Part shown: in pieces, positions 33,672 to 42,443 of the stretch
Position numbering within the stretch: position 1 is the first letter of the stretch
Layout: each line of letters starts with the position of its first letter
Source of the DNA: Candidatus Aquidulcis sp.
Lineage (GTDB): Bacteria; Chloroflexota; Anaerolineae; UBA4142
Length of the DNA stretch: 64,000 nucleotides
Assembly: GCA_020723345.1 (NCBI GenBank)
Contig: DYJA01000024.1
Span: forward strand, 1 to 64,000
Direction: 5' to 3'
The notes under the pieces: model-generated
What the model was told of the DNA's origin: nothing
Databases searched by the model: none
The model's input: only the letters and a program-made list of their open reading frames with translations
Position numbers and translations under genes: made by a program

Positions 33672-35741
33672 CTAACCCATGTGCTTGCTGGGATCATCCC
33701 AGTAGTACGTCTCACTACTGCAGAACTGTTCGTCACCGGTTGGATCATCATTGGGCATGCCAGGCGGATAACCCTTAAAGCCGTTCTTGACGATCGTCGG
33801 CGTGGGTTGCTCACCCAAGATGCCGACGTACGGCAACTCAGTCGCCCAGACATCCAGCAATTTCTTGAACGCTGCCGTCTGCTTGGCGGGATCCACCTCG
33901 ACGCTGACTTCTTCGTCCCAGATCTTCCAGATCGTGCGGATCCAGTGATCTTTTGGCGGCTCGACCGCGTTCGGGTCCTGTGGATTGGTATACCAGAAAC
34001 CCCAAGCGACCGCCCAAGGTCGGTCAGCGTTGAGACCACGGAAGAGTTGCGCTTCGGGCACAAGGGGCAACACGGTCCGGTCGCCACCCCACCACGCCGC
34101 TTCGATATCGTTGGCGGTATAGTGCGCGGTATAGAGTGAACGTTCGGCGTACTTGTAGGTGGCTTTGATGCCCACCTTCGCCAAGTCCTTGCTCACGAGC
34201 AACGCAGCGTCTTCGGTCGGCGTGCCGGCTTGGTCCGTGCCCTCGATAGTGAAGGAAATGGGGGTGACACCATCCTTGTGCAGGCGGATACCATTCGCAT
34301 CTTTCTTGGTGTAGCCAGCCGCATCGAGCGACTTGTTCGCCGTATCGGGATCGTACTTGATGTAGGCGTTGGATAGTTTTTCGTAGTACTGCGGCGACAT
34401 AGGGATCGGGCTGTACTGGCGCGGCTTGTACATGCCGTTGAAGACCAACTGGTTGACCTGATCGCGGTTGATCGCATGGGAAATGGCAATACGCACGTTG
34501 CGTTGGTTGAAGAATTCGTTGAGTAGTTTGTTTTTGGTCGTCAGGTTGAGCTGCATGGCAACGTGACCGGCACCGATCCCCATAACCGTCTTGTAGTCAC
34601 CCTTCGCTTCGCCGCTCTTGTAGAGCGCTAGATCAGCGATGGTCATGTGGCGGTACTGCATGTCAATCTCGCCGTTGGTCACCCAGAGGTTCTTGACCTC
34701 CTGTGATTCGAACAGGCGGTGTGTGACTTTGTCAATGTAGGGAAGTTGCTTGCCTTCCGGATCCACACCAAAGAAGTAGGGGTTGCGCTCCATGACGAAC
34801 AATTCTTTCGCCATCTCGTTCTTGGCAACCCACCCTCCGAGGTGCGGTCTTTCGATATTGAGATACCACCACTGCGCTCGGTCGACGTAGAACTTTTCCC
34901 AACTCGCAAACCCGCGTTTCTTGTATTCCGCCTCCAGCGCGGCTTTGTCGGTCGTGGTATCTTCGTGCCACTTTGCCATAAAGTGGCTGGGCGTGATTGG
35001 ACCTGCAGATGCGGTGCCGCCCTGTCCGCCGCGCACCATGTTGTAGATGAACATCGGCTTGGGCTTTTTGTACGTGAACTTGGCGGTGTACTTGTCCAGC
35101 GCCTCGAACTTGGCGTATTGCTTGTCCGGGTCTGCCCAGATGGTTTGCACGCCGGGCGTCACCTTCTTGTTGTTCAACTCGTTCTTGTACCACCAGGCGT
35201 AATCGGCGGTGGTGTGTTCCACGCCATCCGACCACTTCAAGCCCTCGCGCAGTTTGATCGTCCAGGTCGTGCCATCCTTGCTGGCTTCCCAGGATTCAAG
35301 GACGCGCGGAACCAGATTCAAGTTCTTGTCGAACCAAGCCCAGGCGCGATCCACCAACTTGGTGGGACCCCAGCGATCCGAAACGCCATTGAACGCGCGG
35401 CGCCACGTGCCGCCATGCTTGCCGTTTCCTTCATACGACGCGACGACCCAGGGCTTTTTGGGCAGGCGCTGATCCACGGGCGGCAACTTGCCGGCTTTGA
35501 CAAGATCAGCCAACATTGGCGCTTCTTGATACTTGGCGGCTGGAACGGCTGTCGGCTGTGGCGCCGTAGTTGCCACCGGCGGAGCAACTGCGATCGTGGG
35601 CACAGCAGTCGGCGCGGGTGCTTTTGTCGGTGGAACCGGCGTCGCGGTTGGCGCGGGTGGCGCGCAGGCGGCAACCACGGCTCCTACTGCCGTTACTGCG
35701 GATAATCTCAGAAAGTCACGACGCGTGATCTCGCGTTTCAT
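33672..35741 (-). CDS. Family-5 extracellular solute-binding protein (OppA-like)
   Basis: A 689-aa surface lipoprotein. The signal has a twin-arginine motif (TRRDFLRL) and a lipobox VAAC (about 23-26), then a Thr/Pro/Ala linker (about 27-75) typical of Chloroflexota. The SBP_bac_5 domain fills the rest (YEGNGKHGGTWRRAFN, LREGLKWSDGVEHTTADY, GHVAMQLNLTTKN, RIAISHAINRDQVN). Tat export implies folding before secretion. Family 5 proteins bind peptides, nickel or oligosaccharides. The catabolic neighbours favour a sugar ligand here, which is inference. It lies between the ATPase and OppB-like genes. Confidence 0.93.
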   Translation of the reverse strand: MKREITRRDFLRLSAVTAVGAVVAACAPPAPTATPVPPTKAPAPTAVPTIAVAPPVATTAPQPTAVPAAKYQEAPMLADLVKAGKLPPVDQRLPKKPWVVASYEGNGKHGGTWRRAFNGVSDRWGPTKLVDRAWAWFDKNLNLVPRVLESWEASKDGTTWTIKLREGLKWSDGVEHTTADYAWWYKNELNNKKVTPGVQTIWADPDKQYAKFEALDKYTAKFTYKKPKPMFIYNMVRGGQGGTASAGPITPSHFMAKWHEDTTTDKAALEAEYKKRGFASWEKFYVDRAQWWYLNIERPHLGGWVAKNEMAKELFVMERNPYFFGVDPEGKQLPYIDKVTHRLFESQEVKNLWVTNGEIDMQYRHMTIADLALYKSGEAKGDYKTVMGIGAGHVAMQLNLTTKNKLLNEFFNQRNVRIAISHAINRDQVNQLVFNGMYKPRQYSPIPMSPQYYEKLSNAYIKYDPDTANKSLDAAGYTKKDANGIRLHKDGVTPISFTIEGTDQAGTPTEDAALLVSKDLAKVGIKATYKYAERSLYTAHYTANDIEAAWWGGDRTVLPLVPEAQLFRGLNADRPWAVAWGFWYTNPQDPNAVEPPKDHWIRTIWKIWDEEVSVEVDPAKQTAAFKKLLDVWATELPYVGILGEQPTPTIVKNGFKGYPPGMPNDDPTGDEQFCSSETYYWDDPSKHMG

Positions 35742-35834
35742 CTTTCTTTCCTCCTTTGGATAACAAACATTTTTTATCTTTGACGCGTAGTTTGCCTATC
35801 CTTTATTTTTCCGCGACTCACCTCCTCTGGAAAG

Positions 35835-35877
35835 GTAGGACAAATTTGCAAATTTGTCCTACTTGGTTTGACCAAGT
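35835..35877. repeat. Two adjacent palindromes over the OppF-like stop
   Basis: A 28-bp perfect palindrome (arms GTAGGACAAATTTG / CAAATTTGTCCTAC, 35835-35862) is followed by ACTTGGT-TTG-ACCAAGT (35861-35877). Together they cover the stop codon of the ATPase gene and lie before the binding-protein gene. They may limit read-through or stabilise mRNA ends. The rest of 35742-35834 shows only the binding-protein leader. Confidence 0.65.
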
Positions 35878-36905
35878 ACACCCATCAACCGCAATTCTTG
35901 AGCACGATGGCAACTGACAAAATGATCGGGCGCGATTTCGCGCAATTTGGGTTCCTCAGTCGAACACTGATCAATCTGATATTGACAACGGGGATGGAAA
36001 TAACAGCCACTCGGCGGATTCGCCGGGTCAGCCACTTCACCTTGCAACACAATCGGTTCGGTCCGCAAACGCGGATCGGGCTTGGGCGCGGCGGAGAGCA
36101 ACGCCTCGGTGTACGGGTGGCGCGGGTTGATGTACAATTCCGTCGTCGCCGCGCTTTCCACCAACTTGCCAACGTACATTACCGCGACGCGATCGCTGAT
36201 ATGTTCCACGACGCTGAGGTCGTGCGAGATGAACAGATAAGTGAGTCCGAATTTCTGCTGGAGGTCTTGCAGCAAGTTGAGGATTTGCGCCTGCACCGAA
36301 ACATCGAGCGCGGAGACCGGTTCGTCGCAGACGACGAGTTGCGGGTTGAGCGCGAGCGCGCGCGCTACGCCGATGCGCTGGCGCTGCCCGCCGCTGAACG
36401 CGTGCGGATAGCGCGTCATGTACTCCGGGCGCAAGCCAACCACTTTCAATAACTCCGCGACGCGATTTTTCAACTCCGGTCCCTTGGCGACTCCATTCAC
36501 GAGCAGCGGTTCGCCGACGATCTCAAGCAGCGTCATCCGGGGATTAAGCGAAGAATACGGATCTTGGAAAATCAACTGCGTGTTGCGCCGCAACTGCCGG
36601 AGTTGCTGCTTGTCGAGTGTCGCGATATTGACGCGTCCCAGGTCGCGATCCCTGAACCAGATTTCTCCGGCGGTGGGATCATACGCGCGCAAGATCAACC
36701 GCCCGGTCGTCGTCTTGCCGCAGCCGCTCTCGCCCACCAGTCCCAACGTCTCGCCTTCGCGAATATAGAAACTCACATCGTCCACCGCCTTGACATAGCC
36801 GAGAACCTTGGTGACGAAAAAACCACGTTGGATGGGAAAGTGCATTTTGAGATTGTTTACTTCGAGCAACAAATGATTGCTCTTTGCGTTTTCTGCCAAG
36901 TTCAT
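35859..36905 (-). CDS. Opp/Dpp-type ABC transporter ATPase (OppF-like)
   Basis: A 348-aa ATPase with Walker [10 protein letters not shown] (about 53-61), signature [15 protein letters not shown], Walker [13 protein letters not shown] and H-loop SHDLSVVEH. The C-terminal oligopeptide extension has CYFHPRC and CSTEEPKL. I start it at ATG 36905; an ATG at 36920 adds five residues. It is the first transporter gene after the HAD phosphatase gene. Having the OppF ATPase before the binding protein and the OppD ATPase at the far end is an unusual order, but the five-gene transporter is complete. Confidence 0.92.
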   Translation of the reverse strand: MNLAENAKSNHLLLEVNNLKMHFPIQRGFFVTKVLGYVKAVDDVSFYIREGETLGLVGESGCGKTTTGRLILRAYDPTAGEIWFRDRDLGRVNIATLDKQQLRQLRRNTQLIFQDPYSSLNPRMTLLEIVGEPLLVNGVAKGPELKNRVAELLKVVGLRPEYMTRYPHAFSGGQRQRIGVARALALNPQLVVCDEPVSALDVSVQAQILNLLQDLQQKFGLTYLFISHDLSVVEHISDRVAVMYVGKLVESAATTELYINPRHPYTEALLSAAPKPDPRLRTEPIVLQGEVADPANPPSGCYFHPRCQYQIDQCSTEEPKLREIAPDHFVSCHRAQELRLMGVLGQTK

Positions 36906-36938
36906 CCCCCTTGCCCACACAGGCGATTTACGCGGTTC

Positions 36939-37559
36939 CTAACCGCCAGCGCCGTGATTATCAAGGCACGCTTTGATGTCGCCGATTGCCTGCCGCGTCT
37001 CGCGGTACCACACGCCCGCCATGCCCAGTGCCTGCGCGGCTTGCACATTTGCCAATTTGTCGTCGACAAACACACACGCGTCCGCCGCAAGTTTCAACTG
37101 ATCCAACGCCAACTGATAGATTCGGAGATCGGGCTTGAGTAATTTGACTTCTGCCGAATAAACCGCCGCATCCACCCACGTATCGAACTTGAATCGCGCG
37201 TTGTGAAACGCGCGCGCCTCCGACCACGCATTGCTCAGAATGCCGATCTTGTAGCGCGGGCGCAACCCCTGAAGAAACTGGACCAACTCCAGATCGAGTT
37301 GCTCGCACGACCAAAAGTCGCGTTGCAGTTCCCCGATCTGATCATCCGCCAGCCCCAGCCGCTTGCCAACCGCTTGCCACACTACGCGTTCAGAAACTTG
37401 ACCCGCTGCCGCGCGCGCGGCAGGTTCGGAATCGAGCACGAGACGAGTCAATTCGCCATGCGGCAAGCCCAGACGCGTTTCCCACGCGTAACGCTTGGTG
37501 TGATCTTTTTCGTGCAGAATCACGCCGCCGACATCGAGGATGATTGCTTTAATCGCCAT
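36939..37559 (-). CDS. HAD-family hydrolase
   Basis: A 206-aa HAD subfamily IA protein. The nucleophile motif is ILDVGGVI (Asp9), as in the DVGGV group that lacks the second catalytic Asp; motif II is ILSNAW, motif III Lys in KLLKPD, motif IV FVDDK. Loss of the second Asp is found in epoxide-hydrolase-like or less active members, so phosphatase activity is uncertain. The ATG at 37559 overlaps the preceding gene by 11 nt. It may act on sugar phosphates formed in the locus. Confidence 0.88.
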   Translation of the reverse strand: MAIKAIILDVGGVILHEKDHTKRYAWETRLGLPHGELTRLVLDSEPAARAAAGQVSERVVWQAVGKRLGLADDQIGELQRDFWSCEQLDLELVQFLQGLRPRYKIGILSNAWSEARAFHNARFKFDTWVDAAVYSAEVKLLKPDLRIYQLALDQLKLAADACVFVDDKLANVQAAQALGMAGVWYRETRQAIGDIKACLDNHGAGG

Positions 37560-38991
37560 CACACTTCAGTTCGCAAGTTATCGGCTGTTTCGGCGCGACG
37601 ATGTACCGAATCTCGAAAAAATCTTCACGCGGTCGAACGTCAATCTCGGCGGCATTTGTCGCGACGCGCACCGACAAGCCCGGCAATCGCCAACTCTCGC
37701 GCGCGATTTGCTCGATGTGCGCGCCAGGCGCGTAGACGAGAAACGCGATTTCGCTCGTCGTCGCGATCTCCAAACGATTTCGGCTCGCGCGCGCGTCGAC
37801 CGGTTCCAAGTAGAATAACCGCGCCCAGCCGATTTGCGCCGCGTCGATCCGCCAATGAATCGTCGCCGGATGCAGTTGGCTCGATTGTGGCGCAGTCCGG
37901 CTCGTAAACTCGCCGCCGATCATCCGGTCTTTGCCAAGCCATGCGGTCGCGACGCGCCGGGGTGAATCAGCAAGAACATGCTCGACTTGACGCTCGCCTT
38001 GAAACGCGCGCAAATGCTCCAGCACGTCGGGCGGCACGCGCGCGCCGAGAAACGCAATCAGCGGCGCAAACGCAATATCGTGTTCGTGAGCAAACGCGCG
38101 ATCCGTATCCGGGAACGGCGCGAGCGCTTTGCTCGTCGCCAGCCGCATCCAGATTCCGACGACCGCGACGTACCGCCGCATGTCCATGCCGTAACTGCGA
38201 TCGTACGGACCCGCGAGGTTTCGCAAATCGGCGTGATAGTACTGCGCGATGTCGCGCCAGAGGAGCGACTCCATCTCCGCGCCCAAGCGCGCCAAGAGCG
38301 GTGAAATCGCCGGATAGGATCGCCACAGCGCGAGCGCGTACAGATCGACGCCGTAGTACGTCGGCGAGTTGTATTCGGCGAACGCGTCGTGCTGCCTGAA
38401 AAGACGATGCGCCTCGCGCGCCATCGCTTCGCCTTCTTCGATCCACGTCAATTCGGCAAAACGTTTTCCGGCGAAGCACAGCATAAACGCGTACATCAGC
38501 GCGATGTTGGTGTACGCCGCGCTCAATCCGCGCGCGCGCGCTCCGGCGACGGCTTTGCGAATCGCGATATCGATCCTGGCGATGAGCGCGTTCGGCAATT
38601 GATCCGCGTATTCGAGCAACGCGAGCGCGAGCGCGGTGATGTTGAACTCGCGCCAGTTTGGATCGTAATCGCGCCACATCACCGCGTCGGCGGGCGGGTA
38701 CGGCTCTTCCGGCGCGCGGAAAAATGTGCCGTGAAAGGCACGCGCGGGCGCATCGAATTGGTAATTCAGAACGGTGCCGAGCGTGCGAGCCGCACGCCCA
38801 ACATCGCCCGCGCGGTTTCGCATCAGCAAACCGAAAGCGTGCCACGCGCTGCCGCGAATCGAGTGGCGGGGCGCATCGCCGGACTCCCAGAGCAACCCTT
38901 CCGCGTCATCCCAGCGATTTTCCATCCAGCGCATCGACGCGTCGAACAGATCGCGCGCGTTCGCGTCAAGGGAATCGCGATGTTTCGCCAC
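37549..38991 (-). CDS. Predicted (alpha/alpha)-barrel protein, unknown function
   Basis: A 480-aa protein. Residues ~1-330 look like a helical toroid (RGLSAAYTNIALMYAFMLCF, FAEYNSPTYYGVDLYAL, GPYDRSYGMDMRRY); the rest is probably a beta-sandwich (QLHPATIHWRIDAAQ, EIRYIVAPKQP). The Tyr/Asp/Asn-rich YNSPTYYGVD and GPYDRSYG segments look like active-site loops. I cannot assign a family. No signal peptide, so probably cytoplasmic. It overlaps the HAD gene by 11 nt and starts 6 bp after the LacI gene, which ties it to the regulated catabolic run. Confidence 0.65.
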   Translation of the reverse strand: MAKHRDSLDANARDLFDASMRWMENRWDDAEGLLWESGDAPRHSIRGSAWHAFGLLMRNRAGDVGRAARTLGTVLNYQFDAPARAFHGTFFRAPEEPYPPADAVMWRDYDPNWREFNITALALALLEYADQLPNALIARIDIAIRKAVAGARARGLSAAYTNIALMYAFMLCFAGKRFAELTWIEEGEAMAREAHRLFRQHDAFAEYNSPTYYGVDLYALALWRSYPAISPLLARLGAEMESLLWRDIAQYYHADLRNLAGPYDRSYGMDMRRYVAVVGIWMRLATSKALAPFPDTDRAFAHEHDIAFAPLIAFLGARVPPDVLEHLRAFQGERQVEHVLADSPRRVATAWLGKDRMIGGEFTSRTAPQSSQLHPATIHWRIDAAQIGWARLFYLEPVDARASRNRLEIATTSEIAFLVYAPGAHIEQIARESWRLPGLSVRVATNAAEIDVRPREDFFEIRYIVAPKQPITCELKCDGD

Positions 38992-38997
38992 TGCGCC

Positions 38998-40101
38998 TTA
39001 CAATCCTTGCCACGCCGCAATCACGGCATCCGACGGATCCATAGTCAAAGCGATTTGCGTTTGTTCGGATTGAGCGCGCAGCGTTTCATCGATTTTAGGC
39101 GCGCCGCACGATCGCCGCACGACCAACGATGGCGCAAGCCGAATTTCCTGGGCGGGTCGCTTGCGATCCGCCAAACGCGCAAAGACGAGTTCCATGGCTT
39201 GGCGTCCCAATTCTTGCGCCGGATTTCTCACCGTCGTCAAGGGGGGATCGATAAAGTCGCCCCACGTCACATCGTCGAACATCGCAAAGCAAATGTCGGT
39301 GGGAATTCGTAGACCCTGGGCGCGCAACATCGCGAGCGTCGCCAAGCCGGTGCCATAACCGGCGGCAAACAACGCGGTCGGACGCGGCGAGAACACGAGT
39401 TGGTTTTGGGCGCATTCGATCCCAGAATCGTGACTCAAACGAGTCGCGCGAATCAACTCTGGGTTGTACGGCAAATTGCTCGCGCGCAACGCATCTTTGT
39501 AGCCGCGCAGTCGTTCGCGCTTGTGAAACTCGTTGAGGGCTTGATCGTACGCCATGGCGATGCGCCGGTGTCCCACGCGGATGAGATGTTCGACTAGGTC
39601 GCGCGCGCCGCGATAACTATCGACCACGACGGCATCCACGAGGCGACCCTGGTTTGCCAGCGGACGGTTCAGCAAAACGACGGGGATACCGCTTTTCGTC
39701 AACGCGCGGATTTCGTTTTCCGATTGACCGACGGTGTTAAGCAAAACGCCATCGACGCGGCGTTCGCGCAACATGCGGAGATATTGCTTTTCGATCTGGG
39801 AATCGAAATAAGTCGTGCAGAGGATGAGAGTATAATTGTGCTCCAGGGCGACCGCGCTGGCTTCGCGCAGCGCGATTCCGTGATGCGGACTCGTATTGTC
39901 GGCGACGACGGCGGCAATCGTGTGCGTCACGCGCGTGCGCCAAGTGCGCGCCAAGAAATCCGGCTCAAAGCCCAGCGCCGCGATGGAACGTTTGACGCGG
40001 CGGCTTGTCTTGTCGCTGACCTTGCCGTTGTCGTTGATGACGCGGGACACGGTTGCGACCGACACCCCAGCGCGCTTTGCCACATCTCGGATAGTCGCCA
40101 T
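38998..40101 (-). CDS. LacI-family transcriptional regulator
   Basis: A 367-aa regulator with the LacI helix-turn-helix (TIRDVAKRAGVSVATVSRVI, residues ~2-23) and a hinge helix, followed by a periplasmic-binding-protein-like sugar domain (about 60-340). The C-terminus is extended by ~20 residues. It probably represses the surrounding sugar genes until an inducer binds. It sits in the middle of the minus-strand run, between the enzyme genes (Ldh, DHDPS-like) and the transporter genes. An imperfect palindrome lies 85 bp upstream of its start. Confidence 0.93.
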   Translation of the reverse strand: MATIRDVAKRAGVSVATVSRVINDNGKVSDKTSRRVKRSIAALGFEPDFLARTWRTRVTHTIAAVVADNTSPHHGIALREASAVALEHNYTLILCTTYFDSQIEKQYLRMLRERRVDGVLLNTVGQSENEIRALTKSGIPVVLLNRPLANQGRLVDAVVVDSYRGARDLVEHLIRVGHRRIAMAYDQALNEFHKRERLRGYKDALRASNLPYNPELIRATRLSHDSGIECAQNQLVFSPRPTALFAAGYGTGLATLAMLRAQGLRIPTDICFAMFDDVTWGDFIDPPLTTVRNPAQELGRQAMELVFARLADRKRPAQEIRLAPSLVVRRSCGAPKIDETLRAQSEQTQIALTMDPSDAVIAAWQGL

Positions 40102-40185
40102 CGGCTATGCTCGCATACCTTCGGAGGAAAATTTCGTTACAACACTGTACGAATTGCGTGTTTTGCAGTTACGTGAGGCGATTTA

Positions 40186-40201
40186 ATGTAACTGTTTACA
40201 T
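40186..40201. promoter_or_regulatory. Putative LacI-type operator
   Basis: ATGTAACTGTTTACAT is an imperfect 16-bp palindrome (6 of 8 half-site positions symmetric) in the leader of the LacI gene. TGTAAAC-like half-sites are common for this family, but the central CG typical of LacI sites is absent. The remainder of 40102-40256 has no recognisable gene. Confidence 0.4.
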
Positions 40202-40256
40202 CAATATGTTATCACAGAACCTCCCGGCTGTCAATTTTGGCGCGCGGCACGCGCAA

Positions 40257-40353
40257 GGGCGAAGCATTTGCCAGATTTCGGTTGTTGCATAAACGCGCTG
40301 GAACAATGCCAATCCGTTTTTCAGCCAAACATGATGTGGCAAATGCTTCGCCC
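40257..40353. repeat. 97-bp foldback element
   Basis: Perfect 17-bp arms GGGCGAAGCATTTGCCA (40257-40273) and its complement (40337-40353) enclose 63 bp. It abuts the stop codon of the DHDPS-like gene. It has no coding capacity and looks like a non-autonomous repeat. Confidence 0.7.
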
Positions 40354-41238
40354 CTACTCAATCAATCGCATCTCGCGCAGAACATTCTTCAACCGCTCGC
40401 GCTGTTCCGCCGACAACGGACCGACCGGCGCGCGCGCGGGACCGCACGCGATCCCCATCAGGTCGAGCGCTTCTTTGATCACGACGGGAAACGTGCCCCA
40501 CGCAAACGCGTGGCGCAGCGGCGCGAGCGTTTCCTGCGCGCGCTGCGCGCCTGCCAGATCGCCCGCCTTGAAACATTCGTAGATGCTGACGACGAGGCGC
40601 GGCGCGACGTTCGCCGTCGCGGCAATCGCGCCCTGCGCGCCGTACAACAGCGCGCCGTAGATTAGCGTGTCGCGTCCCATCACGACCGAAAAGTCCGGCG
40701 GCGCGACGCGCATGTACTCCGCGGTCAATTCGAGATCGCCGCTTGAATCTTTCATGCCGACAATATTCTCGATCTCGGCGAGGCGCGCCACGAGCTGCGG
40801 CGACATTTTGACGTTCGTGCGCGCCGGATTCGTGTACAACAAAATCGGCAGCCGCGTCGATTCCGCGACGGCGCGATAGTGATCGTCCATTTCCTTTTCG
40901 TTCGGCGAGATGAAGTACGGCGTCAAGATCGAAACGGCGTCTACGCCGGCTTGCTCCGCGAGGCGCGTCAGCGCGATCGTGTCGCGCGTCGTGATCGCCG
41001 CGGTACCCGCGTACACCGGGACGCGGTGATTCGTCTCTTCGACGACGATCTCAAAAACGCGGCGTTTCTCGTCCGGCGAGAACGCCCAAAACTCGCCCTG
41101 ACTGCCCAGCGCAAAGACGCCGTGGACGCCACCGGCGATCAAATGATTCGTCAATTGGCGTAACGCGCGTTCGTTGATCGTTTCATCCTTTGTCAACGGC
41201 GTAACCATCGCCGGGATAATGCCGAATGGTTTGAACAT
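40354..41238 (-). CDS. DHDPS/NAL-family lyase or aldolase
   Basis: A 294-aa TIM-barrel enzyme of the dihydrodipicolinate synthase superfamily. The Schiff-base Lys is in GMKDSSGD, the Tyr in LLYTNPAR, and the substrate loop reads ALGSQGEF instead of the GTTGE of true DHDPS. This points to a 2-keto-3-deoxy-sugar-acid aldolase or related dehydratase rather than lysine synthesis. Its reaction would yield pyruvate plus an aldehyde. The ATG at 41238 matches family starts. It follows the Ldh-family gene by about 30 bp, and the two could act in sequence on a uronate-derived acid. Confidence 0.88.
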   Translation of the reverse strand: MFKPFGIIPAMVTPLTKDETINERALRQLTNHLIAGGVHGVFALGSQGEFWAFSPDEKRRVFEIVVEETNHRVPVYAGTAAITTRDTIALTRLAEQAGVDAVSILTPYFISPNEKEMDDHYRAVAESTRLPILLYTNPARTNVKMSPQLVARLAEIENIVGMKDSSGDLELTAEYMRVAPPDFSVVMGRDTLIYGALLYGAQGAIAATANVAPRLVVSIYECFKAGDLAGAQRAQETLAPLRHAFAWGTFPVVIKEALDLMGIACGPARAPVGPLSAEQRERLKNVLREMRLIE

Positions 41239-41267
41239 GAGTGCTCTCCTGTGATTCCTGTGGCTCA

Positions 41268-42371
41268 TCACACCACCGATTCCAATTGGAATTCGTGCGC
41301 GAGTTTTCGCAGGTCTGCCGCGACGGTCCGATTGATCGGAACGCCTTCGCGGCGATTACGTTCTTCGGCTTCGAATTCCTTTTCGCCGTGAATGTAAATG
41401 CGATCTTGCCCCGGCGCTTTGGGAACATCTTTGAGCGATTGCTGATATTCGTCCATCGCCTTTTTGAATTCCGCCATCGGACGGAAACAATCGACGCGCC
41501 ACGCGCCGAAAAAATGTCCAATGTTCGCGTGACCTGGTTTGCCTTCCGGCGTTTTCGGGTACGTCAGCGGCGACGGCGCAGCGCCAGAAAGCAGCGCGGC
41601 GAAAATTTCGACGGCGATGGCAAGTCCATAACCTTTGTGTCCGCCATGCAACTCACCCGCGCCGCCCAAAGACAAAAGCCCCGCGCCCAAGTTGCGCTTG
41701 AATTCGTCCATCGCGCGATGTGAGTCAGTCGCCGGAGCGCCATCTTTGTACATCGCCCAGCCCTCCGGAATCGACTTGCTCAATTGATCCGCAATCTCGA
41801 TTTTGCCAAGCGCGACCGCGCTCGTCGCCATATCCAAAACAAACGGACGCTGCGTTCCCGCTGGCGCGGCAATCGCGATGGGATTTGTGCCCAGCGTCGG
41901 CTTGCGCCCGAACGTCGGCATCACCTTGGACGACGCGTTCGTCATCGCCATGCCGACGCAATCGTGCGGCAACGCCATCATCGCGTAATTCGCCAGGATG
42001 CCGTGATGATTCGAATTGCGGACGCTCACAAAGCCGACGCCGACTTGCCGCGCTTTATCGATCGCGCGCTGCATCGCGCGATACGAAACCGGATGACCCA
42101 ACCCGGCTCCGGCATCGATCACTGCCGTGACCGGCGTTTCCGTCACGACGCGTTCTTGCGGACGCGCGACGATCGTGCCCGCGCGCAGACCTTCGGCGTA
42201 CCGGCGCAAGTGCGCGACGCCGTGACTTGCCACGCCGCGCAAATCCGCCGCGACGGAAAGATCGGCGGTGAGGCGCGCGTCCTCTTCGCAAACGCCGACT
42301 TGGCAAAACACGCGAAAGCAAAAATCCTTCAACGCTTGTTCATTGACTCGCATGATCATTTGATCAGACAT
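41268..42371 (-). CDS. Ldh-family (malate/L-lactate/2-ketoacid) oxidoreductase
   Basis: A 367-aa NAD(P)-dependent oxidoreductase of the malate/L-lactate dehydrogenase family, distinct from classical MDH. Family marks are DLRGVASHGVAHL with the catalytic His, SVRNSNHHGI, and MALPHDCVGMAMTNAS. The family includes 2,3-diketo-L-gulonate, ureidoglycolate and sulfolactate dehydrogenases, so the exact substrate is open. GAGGG is upstream of the ATG. It heads the catabolic run and probably reduces or oxidises a keto acid next to the DHDPS-like enzyme. Confidence 0.88.
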   Translation of the reverse strand: MSDQMIMRVNEQALKDFCFRVFCQVGVCEEDARLTADLSVAADLRGVASHGVAHLRRYAEGLRAGTIVARPQERVVTETPVTAVIDAGAGLGHPVSYRAMQRAIDKARQVGVGFVSVRNSNHHGILANYAMMALPHDCVGMAMTNASSKVMPTFGRKPTLGTNPIAIAAPAGTQRPFVLDMATSAVALGKIEIADQLSKSIPEGWAMYKDGAPATDSHRAMDEFKRNLGAGLLSLGGAGELHGGHKGYGLAIAVEIFAALLSGAAPSPLTYPKTPEGKPGHANIGHFFGAWRVDCFRPMAEFKKAMDEYQQSLKDVPKAPGQDRIYIHGEKEFEAEERNRREGVPINRTVAADLRKLAHEFQLESVV

Positions 42372-42443
42372 CTTGTTCCCTCTGAAAATAAGACTAACCC
42401 TCGATGCTTTGACTTACGTCAGTCGAGATCGCAGGTCTAGCAT

